Below the pieces are notes generated by a model, which was not told the DNA's origin, ran no database searches, and saw nothing but the letters and a program-made list of their open reading frames with translations. Of a stretch of DNA of 64,000 nucleotides, positions 32,901-46,400 are shown one piece after another. This stretch comes from Euglena gracilis (Eukaryota > Euglenida > Euglenophyceae > Euglenales): NCBI GenBank assembly GCA_039621445.1, contig CP154955.1, positions 51,117,384-51,181,383 of the forward strand. Direction: 5' to 3'. A program made the position numbers and the translations under genes. Position 1 is the first letter of the stretch. Each line of letters begins with the position of its first letter.

Positions 32901-35862
32901 GCGGCGGACTGCACCAACCCTCAGGCGGCGTCCATGGTGCCTGCCGGTGTCACAGGGGCTGTGCTGGACGTTGACCCCTGGGAGGCAAGACAGCATTGGG
33001 GGTGGGGAGCTTGAGAGGTGGGTGGTGCTTTTGTGTTGACACACGTTCCGGTGTCTTGGGCAAAGGCAATAAAGGAGATAAATCAGAAACTTGATCATTT
33101 TGCAATCCGAAGCTAGTGAAGCCACCGAAGTGGTCCATTCATTGACGATGGTATTGTCTCTTGTGTTTTCGGGTTTTCCGCACCCAGTGGACAAGGCAGG
33201 GGTAATTTGCAGTAACCCCCACTCGTTCGAATGAAACATGATGCATTCTGTCCAAAAGTGTACCTCTGACAGAGGTGTTGTTCTGGTTTCCTTTTTGCGT
33301 AGGTGTTTATTGTATCCCTTTTTTTGTGTGTCTTTAGGTTTGCAGTTCAGGGTATTGACAATGTGCCAGCCCCCCCCCCCCCCGCGGGCGGTTGCTACCG
33401 TTTCGGGGAGTTGTCAACGACGAGGAGCTGCCTCAGGGGTCCTTCATGTGCTGGCTGGGTGGGGGGACTCCCCATGGGTGTCTGGGTGTCTCGTGTACGG
33501 CCGCCTGGTACACAACAAATGGGTTTGTGCGGAGACCGCTTCCCGGGGAAGGGGGAGGGGGCTCCCGCTGGTCCCGGCGGCGACCCACTGCCACCTCCGC
33601 CGCGCGGCTGCCCCAGCCCCTCCGGGGACGTGCTGCTGCTGTGCAACGTGCTGGCGGAGATGCAGGCGGCGGCGGAGCCCTTCGCGGACTTCAGCAAGGC
33701 GGCGGTGGCGCGGGTCCGGCCCGGCGGCCACGTCGTGTCGCTGGAGCCGCTGCAGGGGCAGGGCGGTGTGGGGGGGCTAGGGGAGGGGGGGTGGGGGTTT
33801 CAATGAAAGGGGTGGGTTCCGGTTGCAGGATCCGGTCTGTTCTCTGGAGGGGGATTAGAGAACCTGGCGGTTATCCCGGCAAGGGAGGGGGGACAAAAAC
33901 ACATCCAGACTTGTGCTTAGTCGGGTGCCTACCCCACGGGGGGAGGTGGGTGCTTGGGGCAGGCACCTGAAAGCACCCATCCGACCCCCCCGGGGTGGGT
34001 AGGGTTTTTTGGGGTGCCTGCCCATAGCAGGCACCCCCTTCCGACCCCGGCGCCGGGGCCCAGAAAAGGCCATTTTCAATGAAAATTTTCTGGCCCCCTT
34101 GGACCTTCCCACCCCCCCCCCCCCCCCGAGGGGCTGTGCCTGCTGGGGGCAGGCACCTTATAGCACCCACCCACCCCCCTCCCCAGTCGGTAAGCCCAAG
34201 CCTGGACACATCTTTTTTGCGTTTTTTTTTTGGTTTGGCCATTTTTTTGTTTGTTTGTTAGCATTTCCCCTTTTTTTTCTTATGTTGCATTTTCCCTACG
34301 TTGCAGTTCCCCTTCTTCCCCTGTTTTCTGCCTGAGGAGGCATAGTTTAAAGGAAGTTCATGTCCAATGTCCAGCTTCCTTGCTTGGCCCTGCCTGGGCT
34401 GGTTCTGCCCAACCGTTTTGAGGAGAGTTTGCGGCGTCGGGCTGCAGTGGCGGAGTTCTCACACATCCCTGGAACGACGCTGCCAGCACCCTGAAGCGCC
34501 GCATCCTGTGTATCAGCAAGGCCGAGGTGCGGGTTCTGGCCAGACTGCTTTCCCGCTGAATGTGTGTACTCCTCCCGCTGCCGTTACTGGGAGGGAAAAG
34601 CAGCCTGGGACGGACCACCCTGAGCCTCTCAGAGCCTGATGGCCGTGAGACCTGCATGCCCGGCTGGTGGGGGGTTCCAATGCAAGTCCACACACACAAC
34701 ACACGCGCGCGCACACACAGGGTGTTGTCTTGTTGAAAAATATATTTTAAGGCCTCCCTGGGTAGTCGTCCTGTTAGAAAGCCTTATTTTAAGACCTCCC
34801 TGGGTAGCTGTGTCTGTACCTTCTGTACCTGCATGTCAGGTGGAACTCCCCAGGGGTGGGTATGATGATTATTTTTATCTCCCTTGCCCTTGACAAAGCA
34901 TGACAGCCCACCCCATGCCAACCGCCCTCTTCCCCGTGTTCCGGCGTCAAGGCCGGGGGGGGGGGGAGGCACCCCCCGCCCGCCCGCCGCCACCGTTCAA
35001 GGCGGCCGGGCCGGCGTTGGTGCGGTGCTTCAAGCTGTGGCACCTCGCCAAGCCCCGCCCCGGGGGGAGCCCCCCGGTGCTGGCCCTCGCGGCGCCCTCC
35101 ACCCAGCAGCCCGCCGAGGCCCAGCTGTGGCGCCGCACCGACCACTGCGCCGCCGCCACGGCGCCGGCGCCGGCGGGCCCCGCCACTGACGCACCCACGC
35201 CGCTCTCGAATGGCAGGGCGGGAGATGGTGGCCACAGCCAGGCACCTATAGCTAAAATGGCCTAAAATGGTCTAAAATGACTTTTTGACCCCCTGTAGGT
35301 GACTATAGGTGCCTGGCCCGCAGCCCGGTTGTCTTTTTCCGAACTCCTTTGGTTCTGGTGCATTGAATTGAATGCACACATGGCCCTCCCCCGAGGCATG
35401 AGCACTCTTTCCCCCCAACACGGGTCTAAATGGGTCTGGCCCATTCAGCAATCCTGGATTTCCAATCTTTTCTATCTCTCTGTCTCTGTGCTTTTCCCCG
35501 GTTCCCCACATTCTCTAACCCGGATTGAAGTTCTGCCTTTTCTGACTTTTTGAATTCCATGCGCACCCCAGTTTTTTTTTCACCCCACAATGTCATCCCT
35601 GGTCCCCTCTGTATTGGTTGCCTCCTGGCTGCTGGGCGTCAGCGGCATGGCCCCAGCCCCACAGCGCCGGAAAAAGAAGAACAAGAAGCGCCGGCGCAGC
35701 AACAGTCGCCCCGCTGGCCCCCCGCCGGACCCCTCAGCCGCGGCACCTCCTACCCAGCCCCCCAGCGAGGGAGCCGCCGCGGTGCCCGGGGCCAAGCGCA
35801 GGGCTCGGAAGCGGCACAAAGCGTCGAAGCCCCCGAATTCCGGACAGCCCTGTGCCAATTGA
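29934..35862 (+). CDS. Class I SAM-dependent methyltransferase-like protein with basic tail, about 10 exons
   Basis: A candidate start is ATG 29934 (MAAAWATVDLAEGDVHLL). Further exon-like segments: about 30668-30900 (LAVVGAALHAFVHPP), 31489-31640 (AFHHYDEAQSRLAYLLFFV), 31725-31840 (AVASVGGGPGADLFGFL), 32214-32302 (ALMPLYLAEHPSLSKFEF), 32707-32770 (DLPEWRAAWKQF), 32890-32980 (FQAADCTNP), 33630-33765 (DVLLLCNVLAEM and RPGGHVVSLEP), 34965-35150 (ALVRCFKLWHLAK) and a last exon ending in a Lys/Arg-rich tail (RKKKNKKRRRS) with TGA at 35860-35862. GGGPGADLFG fits the glycine-rich SAM-binding loop, and DVLLLCNVLAEM plus RPGGHVVSLEP fit later strands of the class I fold. The basic tail suggests nucleic-acid or nuclear association. 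The methylated substrate cannot be told. Exon chaining is by frame and composition only, and the first and last exons are the least certain members. Confidence 0.55.
35237..35317. mobile_element. 81-bp miniature inverted-repeat element
   Basis: Perfect 15-bp ends GCCAGGCACCTATAG and CTATAGGTGCCTGGC enclose AAAATGGCCTAAAATGG-type sequence. It follows a methyltransferase-gene exon-like segment. Diverged relatives are at 14960-15107 and 15800-15895. Confidence 0.8.
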
Positions 35863-38400
35863 CCCGGTGTCGTTGACGTCTTATGCGCTTTGTAGCCCAG
35901 AGATGTTTCTGACAACCCATATCGCTCCTTGCTCCGTTGCTACAGCTTCATTCTGCCAAGCCACTGAGCAAAATGCAAGCTCCCATTGATGTTCTGTCAT
36001 CTGCCACCTTCTGCCACCTCTGACAGAAGGATACAACACACACATTTTCACTGGAATGTTCTCTGGAAATCGTTCTGCCCGAGGAATTGTCAGAGTCTGA
36101 CCCATGTCCTGCCACCGGACCACCTCTCAGGAAGTTTTTGTATCATGGTCCTGACCGATTTTTCAGGTAACAGTTGGTCCTGTAGGGGTATCTACCCCCC
36201 ACCTCCCCCTGGAAAGCAGTCCTCTGCCCCCAGGAGATTGTCCTCGCTTGCCTGTTCTCATGGGGCCTGTCTCCTGCCTTTTTGCCCACTGACCTGCCTC
36301 CGAACGATTTTTTTTGAAATAAATTTCTGCACAAAGCACATTACCCAAAGTTGAGAGAAACTGTGTGAACAATCTTGTGAACATGGGGACCTGTCGCCAA
36401 CCTCAGATGGTGATGTTCAGCACCAAGGTTTTAGTTTGGCCCTCTTTTCAATTACCCCCGCCCGGTGTTGGCCAACTTTGAGGTGTTTTGACGTAGAAAA
36501 GACCAACATATCGCCATGTCCCCCCCCCCCGGGAAACTGTCTCCAGACGTCAACCTATCCTCAGAGTACCTATCCTCAGAGTACAGCCCACGTTTGTTTC
36601 AAATCCCTGTCTAAGCTCCAGTCTTAGGCGGCACGAATTGCCCAATTTTTTTGACATTTTTTAGGCGTTATGGGTGTGCGGGTTCCCGTGTAAGCCACCC
36701 CCCTGAAACGTGACCGAAATTTCTGACATTTGATGCAACCCAGAAATTGTGTGCGGGTTTCCGTCTGTTTCCACTGTTTTGACACGTGACCCATTTTGGA
36801 AATTAATGGTTGAAAAGGGGTGGTTTTGTGAAGTACCCCCCAGCAACCTGGCCGAAAATGTGAAAACGGAGAAGGGGTCGGTGAACACCTGGCCGTCGGA
36901 GCCCCAGCCGGCTCACGACGAAGCCGGACCCCACCTCCGGGAGGGGGGTGACATGGGGTAACCTGTGAGGGAGAGGCACCCGCGTACGCAACCCGCGCGT
37001 TTTTGGAGGACTGGCGAGTGTCAACGAGCAGTGATGGGAGGGGGAAACGAACACCACTGCTGAACGGATGTCCTAATTTTTGACAGATGGTGTGTTGGGC
37101 GGGAAACCGCACAGAACAGATGAACCATATGTGAAGGGGCCAACACCACGAGAGGGGGCTGAGTGACCAAGGCTGGTTAAAAGCGAACTTGTGCGGTTAT
37201 CCGTGCAAAAACACGTGGGAAACCCCTGGTTGATGTTGAACTGGGAACTGAACCTGACATCCAATGGGATTCCTTTGCTCAGGCTGCCCTCCCATGGCCC
37301 CCCGCCGCCCGCCTGCCAGAGACTGCGATAGCACACGAAGCGCAACGACAGAAAGAAGGGAGGGAGGGGGAGGGTGTGTGTGCGGATCACCATGCAGCTT
37401 GGGCCTGGTCCTGGAGGGGTCCTTGGTCCCGGGGGGAAGAGAGAGAGACGAAGTCTCTGTGGTCGGTCCAGACGGAAACGAGAGACAGAGGGGACAAACG
37501 GACAGCCGAATGGGTGGTCCAGGTCCAGGGCACACGGGGCGTGATCTCAGGGAGGGGTATGCATGCGTCAGAGAGGGATTCACATTCCGAACAACACATC
37601 CGCTAAGTGTTGGTTGGACACCGGCCACTGAATGGGAGACCAGAATGTGTGCCCTGGACCTAGCACGGCGGTTGGGGCGTCCGGTGGGTACCAGGTGAGA
37701 GGGGTGGTGGAGTGGTCCAGGGGGTTGAGGTCCCGTCGAAAGGTGAAAGGCGTTTGGGCAGTCCCGGGGACAGTGGGTGTGGGGAGAGTGTGTGACACAC
37801 AAAAAGCGACGGGCGGTCCCAGGTTCAGAAGCATCGGGCGTTCCACACAGGAGGGGCAGAGAGCGCTGCTCAGCCGGCCGCCCACGGCCGCCCACGGCAG
37901 TCCACTCGTTGGCGCTGTCGGGGATGGGGATGGCGGGCGCAGGCCGCCCCGCCGCCCGCCCGGCCCGCCCCCGCCGGCCCGCGCTGCTGCTCACACGTTG
38001 AGCAGCTCCTCCAGCGCCCCCGGCCGGCGTGGGCTTCTTCTTCGGCCGACCCTCCCCCCTTGGACTGGATATGTGTAAGTGGTGGATTACAGGAAGGAGG
38101 GGTGTGTGTGTGCAACGAGTCAGCAAGCTGTGTGCGGTTTCCCGTGCAATTTGCAAGCAGAGTAGCAATGACGAAGAGAGGGTATCAGATCTGCCAAGAG
38201 TTTGCAAGTCAGTGTGAATGCAAAACCGCCTGAACCCCCAAGAAAAAAAAACAGCGTGTTGATTGTGTGCGGGTTTCCGTGTAACGCACGCATCATTCTG
38301 TACGTGTGCGATGTCCCTGAAGACGCACGCGTGCAGTTTCCCGTGTGCAAAGCCCACCACACGTGGCTGCAAACTCACGTGGCTGAAAGAGCAGAATGGG
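35863..38400. other. Stretch between convergent genes; left edge of the GCGG/CCGC palindrome domain
   Basis: No confident gene. The first GCGG/CCGC palindromes appear at 36676, 36752, 37097, 37190, 38122, 38262 and 38327. Between 38400 and 38554 the frame beyond the TAG of paralog 1 still looks protein-like (EDEIEEIVPR). Confidence 0.45.
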
Positions 38401-38554
38401 AGGATGCAAACAGCTGGCTCTGAAGGGGGGACAGTGTCGGGGGCGCTCGTGGCACGATCTCCTCAATCTCGTCCTCCGGTTCACCGGCGGCGGACTCGGT
38501 CGGCGGCGGGGTGCGGGCCGTGCGCTTGCGACCCGTCACCGGGGTCTCCGGCGC

Positions 38555-41500
38555 CTACGGCTCCTGCGCCGCTGCTGGCGGTGCGGCCGCGCCCTTCCGC
38601 AGCCCAGAGGGGGTGGAGGCCCCCTTGCGGACCGCCGCTGCCGCGCCGCTGGCCGACGGCTGCTTGGCCGGTGCCTCGGCCTCCTTCGCGAGGCAATAAA
38701 AGGGAGGGCGAGGGTTATAGGGAAAGAAACAGTTGGAGCAGGGAGGTATCGGAGTTGGAACAAAGGAAGGGGAAAAAAATAAGGGAGAGGGGGGAGAAGG
38801 GTCCTTTTCCCTCTCCTTCCCCTTCTCCTTCCCCTTGGCAGCAGGGGCCTTCTCCTTCTCCTTCTCCTTCTCCTTCCCCTTGGCGGGGGTCTCCTTCTTG
38901 CCCCTTGGCTGGCGGCGGGGGTGAGGGCTCCCGGCCCTTCTTCTCCGGCTCCTTCTTCTTTGGCCGGGGGGGCATGTCCTCCTCTTCCTTCTCCCCCTTC
39001 TCCTCCTCCTCCTCCAGCCCGCCCCGGCCGGAGACGTCCAGGGGCTCGTGGTGGGTGATGCGGTGGTGGACGTTGATGGCCTCAGGGGCCACCACCCGGG
39101 TGGGATGGAAAATGGGGAAACCAGTCATGGCAGAAGCCAAGCACACCTCCCCACGGGAATCCGCACGCGTGCAATGTGTGCGGGAAACCGCGTACACGTT
39201 GTCGACCACGTTCTGATGCTGTGATAATGACCCATGCACGCAGAGTTGATAAGGGCAAACGTCCCCCCCCCTCGTCTGGCCTGGACCGGGGTGGCGCCCT
39301 GATCCCACAGGATGGCCGGCTTCCCGTCGGCCACTTTGATCTCGCGCTGCAGCTGGTCCACCCGCAGCTGCATCGCCTCGTCCGCCTCCTCCAGGAGGTC
39401 GGGGTCCCCCCAGATCACGCTGATGGGGACCTGCAGCCGGGTGGCGAGGTCCGCCGGGAGGGCGGCGTGGCGGGTGACCGCCAGCACCCAGTCGTGGGCC
39501 TCCACGTGCAGCCGTGCCAGCAGCCACCACGCCACCTCCACCGGCAGGGTGGGCGGCCCCTCCCCCGCAGAGCTGTGTCTCAGTTTCAGGCGGGAGGGAT
39601 GGGGGGTGCGGGGCGAAAAGGGAATTCACAAAAGGGAATTCACACTGTGGGACTGAATGTCATTCTTTCACCAGTAGTACTGGAATAATCCTACACGAGA
39701 AGTTCACGGAAAACCGCCTGAACTATACCTGGACTGGCATACAGGTTGATGAACAGAATGGTACCAATATCTATGAGCTGACCAATGGTGTCACCTTCTG
39801 TTCTCAAAAAGCGCATGACTGTGATTTTGTTTTTTGTTTGTTCTGTGTGAACAAAGCCCTGACCCTGTCCCACGAGGGTGATCTGCCGCGGCACCTGCGG
39901 GGGAAGGTGAAGGTGTGTCGTCACCTCACGGTAGTGGAACAGTGATTTTCTGAGTCACAGCATGGGTCTTAAGAAACATTCATGTGTACCGACAGTATCC
40001 CATGTGCACGGATGTGTATCAGTCCTGAAACTCGTACGGATTCCCGTGCACTGCAGAAAGTTGTGCGGATTCCCGTGTATCCCAAAAAAGGAGAACAGTC
40101 TGTTGGTTGAAAAAACGAAAAGGAGGATGTACACACCCGAAAGTCCGTCCTGCTGCTGAAGAGGGCGGACACAGTGGTGACGTTGAAGAGGTACGTGCGG
40201 TCCACGTTGGCCTTCACCGGCCGGTGCAGTGTGACGTCCACACGGCGCATCTCGTCGGGGACGTCCATGCCCTTCTGCAGCGTCTGCTGCAGCACCCCGA
40301 TGGCGAAACCCCCGCCCCGTGGCCACGAACGGGACCCCGCGGCTCCACAGTTTCAGGAGCTCAGGATGGACGTCGGCGTCGCTCAGCCCGTCCGGGACCT
40401 CCACCACCACCGCGTCGACGTTCAGCTCCATGATCTCCCGCGGCATCGCCGCGGTGGAGTGGAGGGGGACCACGTGCGCCAGGCGGGACGGCTCGGGACT
40501 CTCCCCACCCTCCGCCGCTTCCGCCCTTCTTCGCCCCCGGGTGGACCGGCTGCCCGCCCGCGGAGAGCCAGCCTCAAACAGCTCCCCCTCCCCAGACGTG
40601 GGCTGACTGGGGGACCCCTCCGCCTCCTCCCGGCTGCTGCCGGCCGCCGCTGTGGCCGCCCCGCGCCGACCACCGCCACCGCTGAGGTCCAGGGTGCAGA
40701 AGCGCCCCCCGTACCGCACCGTGGGCTCAGCGAGCGGCTGGGCCAGCCGCGCCCGCAGGGGGGCGTAGCGCTCAGTCCCCCACAGGGGGGAGCGAAGGAC
40801 CGCCTCCCGCGGTGGCCGTCCTCAGGACAACCCCGAACCTCCAACATTACAGTACAATCATGAGCCAGTTCATAAAAATGAAAAAGTTGGACTCCGTAAC
40901 ATTCTAATGTGACTTGAGATATTTCAGGCGGGTTCCCGCGTAAAACAACCATGTGCAACTAACCAAAGGGAAAAAGTGCACACACACACACGTCCTGGAT
41001 AGCCCTGCGCACGGGTGCTGGGCCGACCAGCGCTAGTTGGTACCGGTGAGCGGCATCTTGATATCCGCGCTGTCCATGCTCTGCTCCAGGCTGGGCACCA
41101 TGGCCAGGGTACTTGAGCACGAGAACGGTGACATCAGCAAAGAGTCCCAACACTACACACGCTCCCATGTGCAAGAGTCTTTGCACGGAAACCCACCTGA
41201 AAATGACATCCTTGAGATTTGCACGGAAACCCGCCAGAAAATGACAACCTTGAGAAAACGTGTGGACACAGAGTGCGGAAGACAGCGCAGAGTAGACATA
41301 CGGCGGGTCGGGTGGACGTGGTGAAGGTCCGGGTGCATCAGCAGCCACGTCCACGTGCGGCGGCGGATCAGCGACCCCACCACCGCCTTGACAGCGGAGT
41401 GCCATTCCTCCCCCGTCACATTCCACCCCAGCGTGCATTGTGTAGTGTGCGGTTTACCGCGTACTGTCTCTGTATCCACTCAAACAGTAAAACTGGTTCA

Positions 41501-43175
41501 ACTGTCCACGTATACTTTCCTTGTGTGCGTGCGTGCGTGTGTGTCTGTGTGAAAGTGCAGGCGGAGTTCCAACAGACACAGTGAAATGGACATCCGACCC
41601 AGCCGCACCGTCGTCGCTTTCGCCGCCTCGTCCAGCATCTCCCGCGTCAGGGCGACGTAGTCCTGCGGGTCGTACAGCTGCTCGATCGCCTTGAACGCGT
41701 ACGGGGACAGCGCCGCCGCCACCCCGTCGTCGGGCGCGCCTCCAGCGCCCGCACCGCCTCCACCACCGGGCGCCCGCTGTGCAGCAGCCACTCCGCCAGC
41801 GGCTGCATCGACTTCACCCAGTTGTCCTGCACAGAGGAGGTGAGGGAGAGTGGGGGGGGGGGGCATTAAGAGGGGGGGGTGAGTGGGTGATGTGTATGTG
41901 ATAGCTGGAATCTCAAAGGACAGCGTGCGCGCACTCTCCTTCTGAGAAGAAAAAAGAAAGGAAGCAGGCTGTCTCGGCGGGAATCCGTGCATTGCATCAA
42001 ATAGAAAAACGGCGCACACGAAAATCCGCGCACACACCATCTTGCCGTGGGACGCCTCCGTGCACCACGTCTTCACGTACACCCGCTTCAGCAGCTCCGT
42101 CCGGTTCACCGTCAGGCGGGCGGCGGTCCCCGCCTCGCCGTCCGGCACCGCCCCCGGCCGCTCCCGCTCCACCTCCCGCTCCAGCCACTCCACTGGCTGA
42201 GGGACATCTCCCTCACCGTCCCGTCCCGGGCTTGCATGCTCCCCGCCACGCGCTGCCTCTCCTCGAGGCTGGCCGACCCTAGCACCGTGTGGCAGTTGAA
42301 CCACTCGGTCCACTGCGGCGCCGGCCGCGCGTCGGCCACCGCCGCGTCCGCCACCTGGGTGGCCGCCAGGAAGCGGTGCTGCCCGCTCAGGATGACGAAC
42401 TTCCCCGTCGCTGTGACAACAGAGAAGAACAGTGCAATTGAGATTTGTTCAGGTGCACGGATTCCCGCCTGGATCCCCACCCCCCCCCCTCCCCCCAAAA
42501 GAAACAGTACAAACGGGGTACATTTCATTATTCAGTCGTTTGGGAAGCATCCGCCTTTTACAACATCCATGAATACAGACAGACTGGCCTGCATGTTGAT
42601 AGGCACAGACACGCAAACGAAAAACACACACCCTGCTCCGGCCACACCACGAAGCTCAGGGCCCCCACCGGCGGGTTCTCCGTGAACGCCTTGACGAGGG
42701 AGTCGACGTGGGCCTTTTCGACCCGCCGCACCTGCCCTCGCGTGAGGGTCTCGTCCAGCACCAGCACGTCGAGGCGCGGAGGCTGTCTGGCTCCAGGGTT
42801 TCAGCTGAAAGTTCTGAACAGACAGCACCACAGGATGCCTGATCCACGCGTATGCCAAACACAACTCTCAGCGGTTTGCACGGAAACCCGCACAGCTCTA
42901 GAAACCGAAGGAGGTGAATGACACTGAAACGAACGGAGTGAGTGTCGTCCAGGTGAGTGACTTCCCCTGTACTTTCCAAAACAAGCCAGGAATGAGGAAC
43001 CATCAAACACCCTTGCACGATTGTATGATATAAAAAAAAGGAAAAGACTGCTTCCACAGACGGCAACCATACAAGCCAGCTCCAGACCCCTCCGGACACG
43101 GGCCAGCGGGGTCGGGGTCTTCGACACCAGCTCCGTCGCCGAGCGGGTGGGCGCCGTGGGCTTCCGGGCTGCCAT
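38555..43175 (-). CDS. ParB-like 'SGQH' domain protein, paralog 1, about 11 exons, frameshifts present
   Basis: Start ATG 43175 (MAARKPTAPTRSATELV). Exons from high to low: 43175-43078, 42782-42636, 42412-42038, 41826-41580, 41434-41300, about 41110-40995, 40822-40141, 39894-39860, 39560-39262 and 39128-38555. The N-terminal block RGQVRRVEKAHVDSLVKAF..NPPVG followed by KFVILSGQHRFLAA has the layout of the ParB/Srx superfamily, where the GxHR-type motif binds nucleotide or DNA ends. The middle regions match paralog 2 in order, including VPFVATGRG against VPVVIYGGAG. The C-terminus has acidic and Lys/Gly-rich tracts. One base seems to be missing near 42190, 41745 and 40310. The frame meets TAG at 38557-38555, but similar coding-like sequence continues beyond it. 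Most introns are GT-AG, and the first looks GC-AG. Introns carry the GCGG/CCGC palindrome. Function is unknown. Confidence 0.6.
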
Positions 43176-43422
43176 CAGAGGTCTAAAAAAACGAGACAGC
43201 GTGAAAACATCCAAAATGAAGGAAATTCAGATCAGAAACAGTCCTCACGGAAACACCTTTCTCAGTATAAATAAGCAGAAAATCTGGGACAGTGAGTTCG
43301 ATCAAAAAATAATTGTCATTAAAGGAAACACAACAGTGACCACTCACCAACAGCCTCCGCAGAGCACCCCCTTTTGCCTGGGTGGAGAATGCTTTTGCAC
43401 GGAAACCCGCCCGCCACCCCTG

Positions 43423-46400
43423 TCATGTTCTGAAACGATCCCTCACCCTCGCTCTGAAGGCCTCCAGCTGACTCCGTGATGTACAGGAAGGTTCATGACC
43501 ACGTACAAAGACCAGGGTCCGACAGGGACACACCGCCGCTGGGGACAGACTGAGGTCCTCATCCGAGGAGGAGGACCCGGACGAGGTCGGGCGGCTGCTC
43601 AGCAGCTCCCCCAGACTGCCGAGGCCGTCCGAGGCCGCCGGGGAGACGTACCCCTCGGACAGCGTGCCCGGCAGCTCGTACAGCGACTCCGCTGTACTGG
43701 GCGGCTCGTACAGGCTCTCCGCCTCGGGCAGCTCCAGCGCCGGCCATCCCGGTTGAACCGGCGGCTGCACCACCGCCACGGCCGTGGAGGAACTGGGCTC
43801 CTCCGGGGTGAACCGCACGCGGCTTTCCGCTGGGGACTCCTTGGCAGCCCTCATCACCCCCGGCGGTGCAGGTTCCGCTGCTGCGCGGGTTTCCGCACGG
43901 GCCGCCGCCTCTGCGCGGGTTTCCGCCTGCCCGCCGGTCGCCGCTTCGACGTCCACCGGGGGCGTGGGGCTGCGGCGCCGCCGCTGCCGCTGGTGGAGGA
44001 AGTTGTCCATCGCCCGCTGGCGACGGGCGAACTCCTGGGGGTCCACCGGCCCGACGGCCCGGCCGCTCACCAGCGTCAGGAGGGAGGTCCGCATCAGGGC
44101 CTCCAGCGCCCGGACGTCCACGATCTCCGGCAGGATGGGCGGGGACCCCCACCGGGGGAACTCCACCTCGGAGGCGTCCACCCAGGCGACGCGCGTGGCG
44201 TCCACCCGGCGGGGGAAGGGGCGGCCCTCGGGGTGGTCCGCCAGCTGGCGCACCCGACGGGCCATCTCGGCGACCAGCCCCAGCCGCAGGGAACCCCGGC
44301 TGGCGTGCGGCGCCCCCGACGGCGGCGGCAGGCCGAGGAACAGTTGCAGGGTGCCCCGGAAGTCCGTGGCGTACGGCGACCGACGGCAGGCACCCGACAG
44401 GCGCGACAGCATCGCCTCGCCGGCCTCCTCCACGAAGACGCACCCGGGCAGGCGGGACATCCACGGCTGCCAGGTCAGCAGGGCCAGGGAGATGGTCCGC
44501 ATATACTCCGAGGGGAGGCCATGCGGACTCATGGCCCGCTCGAGGTGTGCCTGCAGGACCAGGCAGCGCTCCAGCACCTGCCGCGCCGTGTCCCCCTTCA
44601 CCTCGTCGTCGGGGCGGCCGCGCCAGGTGCACTGCCGCACCTTGAAGCCGAGGTGGAGGAGGGCCGGCAGGAAGAAGGTGAGGAGGCGGTGCAGCCCCAG
44701 GAGCAGCTGCGGGCCGTACGCGTCGGCCGCAGTGGGGGCGGAGACGTGCACGCGCTGGCTCTCCTCCCGGAGACGATCCTCCAGGTAGCGCCAGAGTGAC
44801 AAATGTACTTCCGAAGTGTCTTCACCCACCAGAAGAAGAGAGAGGCTGAAACGTGCACCGCTTTGGGAAACGAGATACAAGTTGGACTGCGTGACCTTTC
44901 ACCAGAGTCCTTCACGCGGGTTTCCGCACAAAGCGGACATACTGCGTCGGACAGATGGGACATATCTGACACCGACTGACACACGAGATGACTGTGCGGA
45001 TAACCGCACAAACATTGGTCCGAAGTACTAGGGGAAGCCTGGAAGCAACCTGGTCAAGAGCAGTGGTCACCCTGGCTGTGGCAGCACGTCGGCCCGGGTC
45101 AACAGGAGGCTGGCGAACGGCTTCTCCATGTACAGCACCTTCCGGTGCGACCGCAGGGACGTCGTCAGCTGACGGCTGCCCCCGGCACCAACCGACACCT
45201 CCAGGTGGGCCAGCACCGGGAAGAACGCCCGGTACACCACCGTCACCGTGTGCTTGTAGGCATGCCAGATGCCGTACAGCAGGGGGACGTTGGCGAGGTG
45301 CTCCCCCATCCGGAAGCGCAGCGCCGGGGCCGAATAGAGGAGGTGGAGGATGCGGTAGTGGATGTTCTCATCCACCAGGAGGGGCAGCTGGCGGCCCGAC
45401 CGCGCCTGCAGCTGCAGCACGGTCTCCAGGAGCTGGAGGAGGTCCCAGTTCGAGCTGACCGTCTGCTCGGTCAGGGAGAAGGGCCTCCACCGCAGCGACC
45501 GCATCGCGTCCCGCTGCATGTCCAGCGGGACGCGGACGTTGTCCACCGAGAGCTCCGCCCGGTGGAGGCCGCGCACCGCCTGGTGCAGCTTCTTCGCCGA
45601 CTGCAGACACAGGTCGGCCGCCCAGCGGAGGTGCTGCACCACCAGCCTGAACTCCGGGTGGCCCGTGGACACGGGGAACGTCACGGACCGCGTCAAAGTC
45701 CCCTGATGAGTCCGCAGGGGGTCGATCTGCAGCAGTCACCACACAGAGGGCCTGCTCATTGAGCCAACCAGTGGACGCAGACATAACCCCGAAGTGTGCG
45801 GGTTTCCGTGCAAACCAACAGGGTCATGATTACACGGAAACCCGCACAAACCTGTTCAGCAACTACCATTGTGCTTAACCCTGTACACAACTTGGGGGAC
45901 GTTCAGCTTTTTTTTTGTATGTGTGTGTCCCAGGAGATAAGCGTTCACCTGTCACTTGTCACCAACTGTGTCACCCCGACTTGTGCAGTTTCTTGGGCGG
46001 TCACTGATTTCATTTTGGAAGACAGAACATTCGCAGGCGGAAAACCGCGCACGTCTTGCCATGCACGGAAGGTCATCGCCACGCCCACTTCACCAACAGG
46101 AGAAGGCAGAATAGGCACCCTGAACCCAGGGCGGTAACGTTGCGGCTGTAGCTGGGCTGGGTGGGGTCCGTGCCCCACCGCAGCCAGCAGAAGTTGTCCA
46201 GCCACAGCGCGCACTGGTGGCCGTCCAACGCCCGCAGCACCACGTCCCGGGCCCTTCGCGCCCGCTCCCGCACCAGCTCCTCCGTGGGGCCCACCAGACC
46301 GGCGGGCCGCAGCAGCCGACGGGTAGCGCGGGGCAGGTCCTGCAGCGTCTGCTGCGCCGGGGCGGGGGCCAGGGCGGCCGCGGGCGTGACCAGCTCACCG

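Noticed and set aside
38780-38890. Glu-Gly repeat as a separate functional motif
   Set aside because: Low-complexity CTCCTT/GAAGGAG microsatellite-like DNA inside the last exon of paralog 1.
43495-44799. 434-aa plus-strand open frame
   Set aside because: Shadow of the minus-strand exon, which has the better protein composition and continues across an exactly spliced intron.
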